Shown here one piece after another: positions 1 through 6,089 of a DNA stretch of 17,919 nt. A program made the position numbers and the translations under genes. Location: assembly GCA_003154055.1 (NCBI GenBank), contig PMCH01000147.1, forward strand, positions 1-17,919, in the 5' to 3' direction. Under the pieces are notes generated by a model. That model saw nothing but the letters and a program-made list of their open reading frames with translations. It had not been told where the DNA came from and searched no databases. The number at the start of each line of letters is the position of its first letter. The first letter of the stretch is position 1. Origin of the DNA: Acidobacteriaceae bacterium. Lineage in GTDB: Bacteria > Acidobacteriota > Terriglobia > Terriglobales > Acidobacteriaceae.

Positions 1-43
1 GTACTGCACGCGAAAGTGTGTGGGAGAGTAGGTCGTTGCCGGC
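1..43 (+). rRNA. rrf: 5S ribosomal RNA, 3' end (partial)
   Basis: The first ~43 bases match the conserved 3' part of bacterial 5S rRNA: the helix IV/V region followed by GGGAGAGTAGGTCGTTGCCGG, close to the familiar GAGAGTAGG...GCCGG ending. The 5' part lies outside the window. The gene is followed within 10 bases by a strong hairpin terminator, as expected at the end of an rRNA operon. The exact 3' end cannot be fixed because the pairing 5' strand is missing. Confidence 0.85.
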
Positions 44-50
44 ATAAATA

Positions 51-84
51 AAGGCCAGTCTGAGAAATCAGATTGGCCTTTTCC
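51..84 (+). terminator. Intrinsic terminator after the 5S gene
   Basis: A 13-bp stem (AAGGCCAGTCTGA paired with TCAGATTGGCCTT, one G-T pair) with a GAAA loop is followed by a short T run. It sits directly behind the 5S rRNA end, so it is probably terminator T1 of the rRNA operon. It belongs to the same sequence family as the GGCC hairpins at 704, 3152, 5966, 14392 and 15986. Confidence 0.85.
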
Positions 85-119
85 TTTTGGACAATTGGTC
101 TACATATCGAAATCACCCA

Positions 120-150
120 CCCGCGTGCCCTTCAGGGCTCGCGGGTTTTT
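120..150 (+). terminator. Second terminator-like hairpin, in the leader of the SRPBCC gene
   Basis: Bases 120-130 (CCCGCGTGCCC) pair with 135-145 (GGGCTCGCGGG) across a TTCA loop with one internal T-T mismatch, and a run of five T follows. This has the form of an intrinsic terminator. It may be the second terminator of the rRNA operon, or an attenuator for the next gene: only a few bases separate its T run from the GGAGGA ribosome binding site at 155-160, leaving no room for a promoter between them. Confidence 0.7.
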
Positions 151-164
151 CTTTGGAGGAAATC

Positions 165-677
165 ATGACCGCATTCAATAGCTCCCGCGTCGTTCACGAA
201 TACACTCAGACCAACCCCGCTTCCCCGGACAGAGTCTTCCCTTTGCTCTGTCCAGTGAGAGAAGCCGACTGGCTTCCCGGCTGTCAATATCGCCTGATCT
301 ATTCAGACTCGGGCGTCGCCGAACTCGGGTGCGTGTTCACCACGTCCAACCCGCCTGCTTCCGTCTCGCATAATAGTGTGGCCACTGAAACTACCTGGAT
401 CGTGGCCGAGTACGATCCCTCCGCCTTCCGCATTGCCTTCGTCTGGTTCGATCCTGGGTCGATCATCACGGAGATCCGCATCCAGCTCACGCCGGACGAA
501 CGCGGAGCGACCCGCACCCACATCCGCTACCGCTATACGGGACTCTCGCCGGAAGGCAACCGCGAACTCGAACACTGCGACCAGAAATGGTTCGAAGCCA
601 AGATGCAGAACTGGGAGACCACCATGAACCACTACCTGCGCACGGGGAAGAGGATGTCAGCCTCGGACGCCGAGTGA
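165..677 (+). CDS. SRPBCC-fold (START-like) protein
   Basis: This 170-residue protein is probably cytoplasmic, with no signal peptide or membrane segment. Its pattern resembles the SRPBCC/polyketide cyclase-like fold: an N-terminal strand followed by 'NPASPDRVFPLLCPVREADW' (residues 17-36), alternating beta strands through the middle (for example TTWIVAEYDP and FRIAFVWFDPG), and a long C-terminal helix (about 137-160). Such proteins bind small hydrophobic ligands; no ligand can be named here. The ATG at 165 is preferred because GGAGGA lies at 155-160; the frame is open upstream to 87, but that stretch runs through a terminator hairpin. The gene follows the rRNA operon and ends in a bidirectional terminator shared with the next gene, which is convergent. 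Confidence 0.8.
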   Translation: MTAFNSSRVVHEYTQTNPASPDRVFPLLCPVREADWLPGCQYRLIYSDSGVAELGCVFTTSNPPASVSHNSVATETTWIVAEYDPSAFRIAFVWFDPGSIITEIRIQLTPDERGATRTHIRYRYTGLSPEGNRELEHCDQKWFEAKMQNWETTMNHYLRTGKRMSASDAE

Positions 678-703
678 TCGCTATGATTCGCTGCAGAACA
701 AAT

Positions 704-736
704 AAAGGCCGCGTTGCGAAAGCAGCGTGGCCCTTT
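704..736. terminator. Bidirectional terminator between convergent genes
   Basis: AAAGGCCGCGTTGC pairs with GCAGCGTGGC(C)CTTT through two G-T pairs and one bulged C, closed by a GAAA loop. A-rich sequence on the left and T-rich sequence on the right let it serve both the upstream plus-strand gene and the minus-strand regulator that ends at 753. Confidence 0.8.
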
Positions 737-752
737 CCGTTTGCCTATCCTT

Positions 753-2480
753 CTACTCCAGCCCCATACCCCGCATCAGCGCCCCAAATTGCGGCTCCGG
801 GCGAATCGCATCCCACTTCGGATCGATCTTCAGGAACGTCAGGCGAACATCGCGCTCGTCGTAAGCGTTTTCGAGCCACTTGAAGGTCTCGTCTTTGTCG
901 CCGAGCCCGTGATAGATGACCGCAATACTGTGCGGAGGAAGGTAGCGGCCGGCGAAACGCGATTTCAGCTCATCGACTACCGCGAGTGCCTGAGCCCGAT
1001 CGCCGGCCCGCGCCCAGGCGTAGCCGATCAGTGAGATGGTTTCCGAGTTGCCGCCCGACGAGTCTCGCGCCTTGGTCAGCGCCGCGATTGCTTTCTCGTA
1101 TTCACCCGCCTGGATATGCACCCGCCCCAGCGCAAGGTGGGCAATCCAGAACCCAGCATCCATTTCGAGGGTCTTATCTGCCTGGAGCCTTGCCTCATCG
1201 TCCCGCCTTGCCCAGTGGAGGAATTGCGCCTGGTTTGCATTGACGAGCAGCGAGAGCGGATCCGCATCGATGGCTCGCTGTCCCTCGGTGACGGCTTCTC
1301 GATGACGGCCCACCGCGCTCAGCAACGCCGCGTAGCCCATGTGCGCTTCGCCGCTGCTCGGATTGAGTTCGATCGCCCGCTTGAATTCCCGGTCAGCGCC
1401 CGCCCAATCCCAATCGAACCAGAGTCTGATGAACCCCAGCGCCAGGTGTGCGTCGGTGATGTTTTCATCAATCTCCAGTGCCTTCAGCGCTGCCGCCTTG
1501 GCTCTGGGGAATGCCTCCATGGGAGCCACATCACTGGTGATGGGAAGTCTTCGATACGCCTCCGCCACGCCCGCAAAGGCGAGCGCATAGGTTGGATCGA
1601 TGTCAATCGCCTGCTGAAAGAATTCAATCCCTTTTGTGATCGCCGGCCGAGTGACTTTGCCGATCTGGTAGCGGCCCTTCAAGTAGCAGTGATAGGCCTC
1701 AACATTTTCTGTGTAGCGCCGGGTCAGTCGCTGCTTCTCCTCCTGACTGAGGCCGAGCGCGAGGGCCGCCGCCACTTTTTCGGAAATCGTGTCCTGCACG
1801 GCGAAGACGTCGGTAAATTCCTCATCAAAAGTCCCTGCCCAAAGCGATGTCCCGTCGGACACCTGAACAAGCCGGGCCGTTACCCGAATGTGATTGCCAT
1901 TCCTCTGGATACTCCCGTCCAGCACCGACTCGACGGCCAGCTCGCGACCTGCGGCCAGAGCGTCCTGCTCCAGACTGCCGTACTTGCGCACCGAACTGAG
2001 GGGCCGCACGGTGGTGCCTCGGCTGCTGCTGAGGCGGGCAATCAGCGTGTCCGCCATCCCCATTTCCAGCGCCTCATCGCGCAGGTCGGCCGTGAGCGGC
2101 TTGAAGGGAAGCACGGCGAGCGTTCGAGTGGAAGGGGCGGCTGCGGAGACGGGCGGCGTTCGGACGCTCGCAACAAAACGGTAGCCCCGCCCCGGGACGG
2201 TCACGATGTAGCGGTTTTCGCCCCGGCTCTCTCCCAACACGCGGCGCAAGGTGGAAATGTTCTGGTTGAGGTTGTTCTCTTCGACCACGGTATCGGGCCA
2301 TACCGCCCGGATCAACTCGTCCTTTTCCACCAGATCTCCCTGGCGCCGCACCAGGTAGAGCAGCGTCTCAAAGACCTTCGGCGTAAGCGCTACCGGCTCG
2401 CCCTTGCGGACAAGCAGCGCCTTGGCCGCATCGATGCGGAAGTCTCCGAATTCGTAGATGTGAGGCGCCAGATCAGCCAT
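753..2480 (-). CDS. Winged-helix (OmpR/PhoB-type) regulator with FlgO-like and TPR domains
   Basis: This 575-residue protein is a likely one-component transcription regulator. Residues about 7-105 form an OmpR/PhoB-type winged helix: 'LTPKVFETLLYLV', then 'VWPDTVVEENNLNQNISTLRR' as the recognition region, and the wing 'YIVTVPGRGYRF'. Residues about 120-245 (starting LAVLPFKPL) resemble the FlgO/TolB-N-like domain that often follows such winged helices. Residues about 262-545 hold several TPR units, probably for protein contacts. No membrane segment separates the parts, unlike CadC or ToxR, so it is probably cytoplasmic. The ATG at 2480 is chosen; a TTG at 2519 is in frame but lies within phased TTCAGA repeats that look like an operator. 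The ribosome site is weak (GAGGA about 18 bases upstream). Target genes are unknown; the divergent secreted protein at 2632 is one candidate. Confidence 0.85.
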   Translation of the reverse strand: MADLAPHIYEFGDFRIDAAKALLVRKGEPVALTPKVFETLLYLVRRQGDLVEKDELIRAVWPDTVVEENNLNQNISTLRRVLGESRGENRYIVTVPGRGYRFVASVRTPPVSAAAPSTRTLAVLPFKPLTADLRDEALEMGMADTLIARLSSSRGTTVRPLSSVRKYGSLEQDALAAGRELAVESVLDGSIQRNGNHIRVTARLVQVSDGTSLWAGTFDEEFTDVFAVQDTISEKVAAALALGLSQEEKQRLTRRYTENVEAYHCYLKGRYQIGKVTRPAITKGIEFFQQAIDIDPTYALAFAGVAEAYRRLPITSDVAPMEAFPRAKAAALKALEIDENITDAHLALGFIRLWFDWDWAGADREFKRAIELNPSSGEAHMGYAALLSAVGRHREAVTEGQRAIDADPLSLLVNANQAQFLHWARRDDEARLQADKTLEMDAGFWIAHLALGRVHIQAGEYEKAIAALTKARDSSGGNSETISLIGYAWARAGDRAQALAVVDELKSRFAGRYLPPHSIAVIYHGLGDKDETFKWLENAYDERDVRLTFLKIDPKWDAIRPEPQFGALMRGMGLE

Positions 2481-2508
2481 TGCGGTGTTTGGGAGGTCCT
2501 CACCGAAC

Positions 2509-2535
2509 TTCAGACACAATTCAGAAAGTTTCAGA
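2509..2535. promoter_or_regulatory. Three phased direct repeats (TTCAGA), candidate operator
   Basis: TTCAGA occurs at 2509, 2520 and 2530, spaced 11 and 10 bases, so all three face the same side of the helix. They lie between the divergent regulator (ATG at 2480) and the secreted protein gene (ATG at 2632). OmpR/PhoB-family proteins typically bind direct repeats at this spacing, and the adjacent regulator has that DNA-binding domain. Autoregulation is inferred. Confidence 0.45.
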
Positions 2536-2631
2536 CCCGCCTAAGGACTTCTCTCCCGGACCTGAACGAGTATTGCGGAAGATCAACCGGAGAGCAACCC
2601 GGAAGACATTCCAAAATGAGGAGCAAAGATC

Positions 2632-3117
2632 ATGATCACGAATTTCCTGGCCCGGGTTTCTGCCGTATCGCTGGTAACTATTCTATTGATTGGACAAAGC
2701 GTTGCCGGCTCTGGACGCCGCCAACCGGAATCCCGCATGCTGGAAGGAACGTGGACTGTCCAGGTAACGCAGGTGGACTGTCAGAGCGGCAACCCGCTCG
2801 GTAATCCCTTTCAGTCCCTGCTCACGTTCGGCCGTGGAGGCACCCTGACAGAGACGACCTCCAATCCGAACTTCTTCCCCGCCGAGCGCGGTCCGGGACA
2901 CGGCGTGTGGGCGTACAAACAGCACGCGTACAGCGCAGCTTCGACCGCGTTCATTACCAGCAACGGAGCTCTTGTCAAAACGCAGACCATTACCCAGAAC
3001 ATTCAGCTGGGAAATGGCGATCAGCTCACCAGCGCGGCCACGGTGCAATTTTTCGATCCGTCCGGAAATCTTCTCGGCAGCGGGTGTGCAACCGCTACCG
3101 GCCGGCGTTTCAAATAG
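2632..3117 (+). CDS. Small secreted protein of unknown function
   Basis: I do not recognise the family. The 161-residue product starts with a signal peptide (hydrophobic residues about 7-21, likely cut after 'SVAG' or 'VA' near 25). The mature part is rich in Gly, Thr, Ser and Asn with alternating hydrophobic residues, suggesting a small beta-barrel or beta-sandwich: 'LEGTWTVQVTQVDC', 'SLLTFGRGGTLTETT', 'GVWAYKQHAYSAAS', 'GDQLTSAATVQFFDPSGNL'. Its only two cysteines (C50 and C152) are near the two ends of the mature protein and could form a disulfide closing the barrel. The start is supported by GAGGAG at 2618-2623. The gene stands alone, divergent from the winged-helix regulator and ended by a terminator at 3152, so that regulator may control it. 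Confidence 0.8.
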   Translation: MITNFLARVSAVSLVTILLIGQSVAGSGRRQPESRMLEGTWTVQVTQVDCQSGNPLGNPFQSLLTFGRGGTLTETTSNPNFFPAERGPGHGVWAYKQHAYSAASTAFITSNGALVKTQTITQNIQLGNGDQLTSAATVQFFDPSGNLLGSGCATATGRRFK

Positions 3118-3151
3118 CCGAATTTACTGACCGTCTAAGCCGGCATGAAGC

Positions 3152-3185
3152 AAAGGCCACGTTCAGAAATGAGCGTGGCCCTTTT
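3152..3185. terminator. Bidirectional terminator between convergent genes
   Basis: AAAGGCCACGTTCA pairs with TGAGCGTGGCC(C)TTT across a GAAA loop, followed by a short T run. It lies 34 bases after the stop of the small secreted protein and in front of the 3' end of the malectin gene on the opposite strand. The left arm can alternatively pair with an identical right arm at 3215-3225. Confidence 0.8.
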
Positions 3186-3198
3186 CATGCTCGTGTGG

Positions 3199-3218
3199 CG
3201 CGGACACTCTTGTCCGTG
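3199..3218. repeat. REP-like palindrome (CGGACA-CTCT-TGTCCG)
   Basis: A perfect 6-bp inverted repeat with a 4-base loop, extendable by a G-T and a C-G pair, sits in the intergenic space between two convergent genes. From memory, similar GCGGACACTCTTGTCCG palindromes are dispersed in acidobacterial intergenic DNA. Only one copy is present here, so its repetitive nature cannot be shown from this window. It has no adjoining T run on either strand, so it is not a clear terminator. Confidence 0.35.
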
Positions 3219-3263
3219 GCCTTTGACTTTGTTTTTGACTGTCAGGACTTGTTGGAAAACCGC

Positions 3264-4814
3264 CTACTGCGGAATCACCTCGATCGCGGTCACGGTTGCG
3301 TAATCGCTCAAAGGCACAAATTCCAGCAGGAGCTTTCCCTGCGCGTTCGGTTCCAGCCCAGGGATCTTTTTCACTAACGGCCGGTTCTCCCCCACCTCTT
3401 CGAGGATGTTCAGCTGGCTGAGAACTGCCTTGCCATTGCAGAAGACATTGAACCGGCGCATTTCGGGGGACGCGCCCGAGTCCGAGGCGGCCCCGGCATG
3501 CCGGTTCGCCGAGTCGCCCCGCCGTTCGATGAAATACAACACCACGGTGTATTTCCCGGGCGTGGCCGGGATTGCATAGGAGAAGTGGCCCCAGCGCCCG
3601 GTTTCGTACAGTTCAGGGTCATCGGTACCGCCGGCGGGATCCTCACTCGCGCTCAACTGTCCGCCCTTGAAGTAGTTGTCGGGACTCCACCAGCGGCTGT
3701 CGTTCGAGTAGTAGGGCACATCCCGCGCCAGGATGCGCACCGGCCGGATGTGCCTCGGTGTTCCGGGCAGAATTTCAATCGCCGACACCATTCCCCGGCC
3801 GCCTTTCCCCGAGGAAAAACTCAGGTGCAGTTGGCCATCGCTGGCGGGCGCAATGTCGGTGAACACTTTCACATCGGCGGTTCGGCCACCGCTGGCGTCG
3901 GCGATCACGTCAAAGTCCGTCAGCAGCGGCTTGCCGTTCGCCAGGACGCTCATCACGCGACTCCCCTCACCACCGCCACCGGCATCCTCGGGACCATAGA
4001 ACGTTTCCGCAAAGTACAGATGCAGTTCGTAGGTACCAGGCTTCAACGGAATGTTGTAAGCAAAGTCTCCCTCGCGGCTGCTGCGATAAATGTTGGGATC
4101 CTGGGTGCGCCAGATGTTATGCATCGGACTGCGAACCGGCGTACCGCCCGCAAAGTAAGCATCCGCGCTCCACGGCTTGCCGGCACGGTCCACATAGCTT
4201 CGCGTGGCGCCCGCCAGAATGCGGATTTCGTCGCCCACCGGAAGGCCTACCATCGGCCCGGCCTCGATCTGTGGGTGGTTCGCGGAGGAGGTTGGGCGGA
4301 TTGAGTTCCTGTTCTCTCTTGCCACGAACACGAGCAAGACCAGAACCCCTACCGCGGCTGCAGTCAGCAAGAACGTGGCGATGCGCCGGCGGGGCCGCGT
4401 GGAGATCTTCCCAGCACCCGGTGAACCCGGCCCCTCGGCTGCAGCGCTGGAAATCTCAGGGGCGGCCTTTTGCTCAAAAACGGGGACGTACTGTCCAACC
4501 GGAATCGTAATCCGCACACCATGCGACGCGCCCTCACCGCTGTAATACTCGGCCAGGCGCTTGCGCAGGCGATTCGCCTGTACTCGAACGATCGAATCGG
4601 TGTCCTGGTCAAACGAGTCTCGGCGGCTAAAGACGTCCAGAGCAACGGAATACTCCTTGATCTGATCGCTCTCGCCGGCGAACTTCTTTTCGCAGAGGTA
4701 GGAAAGCAGGTGAGCGAGGGTCGGCGAGCGCAGGAACAGCGGCGAGCGCAGAACGGCCTGCAGTTCCGCGCGTTCCAGCTCCGTGGTCTCGGCCTCGATT
4801 GTCGGCGAAGGCAT
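3264..4814 (-). CDS. Membrane protein: regulator-like N-terminal domain, one TM helix, two malectin domains
   Basis: The 516-residue product has three parts. Residues about 10-113 are a cytoplasmic domain of a type I recall in acidobacterial proteins ('RSPLFLRSPTLAHLLSYL', 'IKEYSVALDVF', 'DTDSIVRVQANRLRKRLAEY', 'RITIPVGQYVPVF'); it resembles a DNA-binding module, but that function is inferred. A single membrane helix follows basic residues (about 146-164). Two malectin-like domains, about 195-350 and 357-516, share the pattern RILA...W..D.YF.GG...Y...R.G.F.Y.IP..PG.Y...LYF.E and end in a '.AIE(I/V)(L/I)P' strand. Malectins bind carbohydrates, so this could sense cell-envelope or external sugars. 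The ATG at 4814 has GGAGGA 12 bases upstream; the frame stays open to 5153, but the upstream part looks non-coding. A TATAAA at 4842-4847 (minus strand) could be its -10 box. Confidence 0.85.
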   Translation of the reverse strand: MPSPTIEAETTELERAELQAVLRSPLFLRSPTLAHLLSYLCEKKFAGESDQIKEYSVALDVFSRRDSFDQDTDSIVRVQANRLRKRLAEYYSGEGASHGVRITIPVGQYVPVFEQKAAPEISSAAAEGPGSPGAGKISTRPRRRIATFLLTAAAVGVLVLLVFVARENRNSIRPTSSANHPQIEAGPMVGLPVGDEIRILAGATRSYVDRAGKPWSADAYFAGGTPVRSPMHNIWRTQDPNIYRSSREGDFAYNIPLKPGTYELHLYFAETFYGPEDAGGGGEGSRVMSVLANGKPLLTDFDVIADASGGRTADVKVFTDIAPASDGQLHLSFSSGKGGRGMVSAIEILPGTPRHIRPVRILARDVPYYSNDSRWWSPDNYFKGGQLSASEDPAGGTDDPELYETGRWGHFSYAIPATPGKYTVVLYFIERRGDSANRHAGAASDSGASPEMRRFNVFCNGKAVLSQLNILEEVGENRPLVKKIPGLEPNAQGKLLLEFVPLSDYATVTAIEVIPQ

Positions 4815-4884
4815 AACCGATTTAATTCCTCCGACAGCTCGTTTATACACCCGCCATTCTGCGGGTTGCAGTGACATCCCGTGC

Positions 4885-4933
4885 TGTAACGGTCTACAAA
4901 CTAACCGCCTCGCCGATGTAACGGTCGTGTAAC
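4885..4933. promoter_or_regulatory. Direct repeats TGTAACGGTC, candidate operator
   Basis: The 10-base word TGTAACGGTC occurs exactly at 4885-4894 and 4917-4926, 32 bases apart (about three helical turns). A truncated copy, TGTAAC, follows at 4928, 11 bases after the second. All copies lie upstream of the malectin membrane regulator, which starts at 4814 on the minus strand. A binding site for that protein or another regulator is inferred from spacing and position only. Confidence 0.45.
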
Positions 4934-5055
4934 CCCAGAATCCAGCATTGCCATTTTCGCCCCGCGTCGTTGTGGAAGTGCTTGCCTGCCCGGCACATGG
5001 CTGGAGTGTTGCAGAAGTAACCAGTGTCTGTAGCCAGGGCGTAGCAGGGTTAGCG

Positions 5056-5084
5056 TTGTGCGCAGCCCGGATCTGCACGATAAA
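5056..5084 (+). promoter_or_regulatory. Weak sigma-70-like promoter for the TPR gene
   Basis: TTGTGC at 5056-5061 and GATAAA at 5079-5084 are separated by 17 bases, matching three and four of the six consensus positions. The start codon of the secreted TPR gene is about 90 bases downstream. The match is weak and could be chance. Confidence 0.25.
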
Positions 5085-5173
5085 TGGACCAGATGCGGAG
5101 AGCAGTTCGCCGGAGCACAGACGGGACGCCGCCCATGACCGGAACGGATGCACCTCCGGAAAGCGAGGCTAAT

Positions 5174-5938
5174 ATGCGAAATCTCACATTATCAATCGTG
5201 ATGGCGGCGATGCTGGTCGCACTACCGAATTACAGTGTCGCCAAGCCGGATCCGGACCAGGGCAAGGCCATCGGATCGATGACGGTCGCCGAACTGGGAA
5301 AGGCGGGCGACGAAGCAAGAGCCCAGAAGGACTACCGCCAAGCGATCGTGTACTTTCAGGCAGCGTTGCGCAAAGATCCGAAGAATGCAGCGCTGTACAA
5401 CAAGTTGGGTCTGGCCGCCTTGAAGAATGGCGAAATGAGCTCGGCCCGCGCCAACTTTCAGAAATCCGCCAGGCTGAACCCCAAGTATGCCGAGGCCCTC
5501 AACAACATCGGCGCCGTGGACTTCACCCAGAAAAACCTGGGGTCAGCGGTGAAATATTTCAAGAAGGCGGTGGCGCTCGAGGAGACGCGCGCCACGTTCC
5601 ACGTCAACCTGGGAGCGGCCTGGTTTGGCCAGAACAAGGTGGATCGTGCGATCAGCGAGTATACCCGCGCTCTGGAGCTGGATCCGGAAGTTCTGGACGC
5701 CAGCTCGCGAACCGGAGTGGTGGCTCAGGTCACAACCCCGGAAGAGCGTGCCCGTTACTCTTACATGCTGGCCAAGATCTATGCGCGGCGCGGCAATGTG
5801 GAGGACTGTCTCCGGTGCCTGCGGAAAGCCAAGGAAGAGGGCTATCGCGATCTGGCGAATGTTTACAAAGACGAGGAGTTCGCCAGCCTGCGGCATGACA
5901 ACCGGCTCTCGGAAGTGGTGCCGCCGCCGGCTAAGTAA
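5174..5938 (+). CDS. Secreted TPR-repeat protein
   Basis: The 254-residue product has a signal peptide (MRNLTLSIVMAAMLVALP, likely cut after 'SVA' at 23) followed by about five tetratricopeptide repeats at residues roughly 40-71, 73-105, 107-139, 141-173 and 193-225. Typical TPR signatures are visible: 'ALYNKLGLAALKNGEMSSAR', 'AEALNNIGAVDFTQKNLGSA' and 'HVNLGAAWFGQNKVDRAI'. TPRs form helical scaffolds for protein contacts; the partner is unknown, and the export signal puts it in the periplasm or on the surface. The ATG at 5174 is preferred over an upstream in-frame ATG because GAGG lies at 5165-5168 and the signal peptide starts there. It is a single-gene unit, closed by the terminator at 5966, and divergent from the malectin membrane protein. 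Confidence 0.85.
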   Translation: MRNLTLSIVMAAMLVALPNYSVAKPDPDQGKAIGSMTVAELGKAGDEARAQKDYRQAIVYFQAALRKDPKNAALYNKLGLAALKNGEMSSARANFQKSARLNPKYAEALNNIGAVDFTQKNLGSAVKYFKKAVALEETRATFHVNLGAAWFGQNKVDRAISEYTRALELDPEVLDASSRTGVVAQVTTPEERARYSYMLAKIYARRGNVEDCLRCLRKAKEEGYRDLANVYKDEEFASLRHDNRLSEVVPPPAK

Positions 5939-5965
5939 CCAGAACCTGCGGCACCAGCCGCCAGT

Positions 5966-6003
5966 GCAAAAGGCCACGTTGCGAAAGCATCGTGGCCTTT
6001 TGC
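5966..6003. terminator. Bidirectional terminator, long near-perfect hairpin
   Basis: GCAAAAGGCCACGTTGC pairs with GCATCGTGGCCTTTTGC, a 17-bp stem with a single T-T mismatch and a GAAA loop. The A and T runs are within the stem, so it can end transcription from both sides: the TPR gene on the plus strand and the GH18 gene on the minus strand. Confidence 0.85.
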
Positions 6004-6089
6004 GTTCAGGGTGGGCAGCAAGCGCTGCGCAACGCCGACCGAAAACGGGCGACCCGATCGAACCTATCGTCCGTTGCTGCTATCCCAGC

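Larger units (their letters stand above)
4815..5173. other. Divergent intergenic region (359 bases)
   Basis: This is the only gene-free stretch above 300 bases. It separates the malectin membrane protein (-) from the secreted TPR protein (+) and must hold both promoters. It contains the GTAACGGTC direct repeats at 4885-4933, two further related words (GTAACCAG at 5017 and GTAGCCAG at 5030), a TATAAA on the minus strand at 4842-4847, and a weak plus-strand promoter at 5056-5084. I see no convincing small gene, RNA or terminator in it. Confidence 0.6.

Noticed and set aside
87..164. Extended TTG start for the SRPBCC protein
   Set aside because: The extension crosses a terminator hairpin, while the ATG at 165 has a strong GGAGGA site.
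1116..2804. Long plus-strand open frame (562 codons)
   Set aside because: It is antisense to the winged-helix/TPR regulator, whose domains are clear on the other strand. The frame has low-complexity His/Arg-rich composition and no recognisable domain.
4815..5153. Upstream extension of the malectin membrane protein
   Set aside because: The extra residues look like translated intergenic DNA and contain the candidate operator repeats. The ATG at 4814 has GGAGGA upstream and begins the conserved domain soon after.
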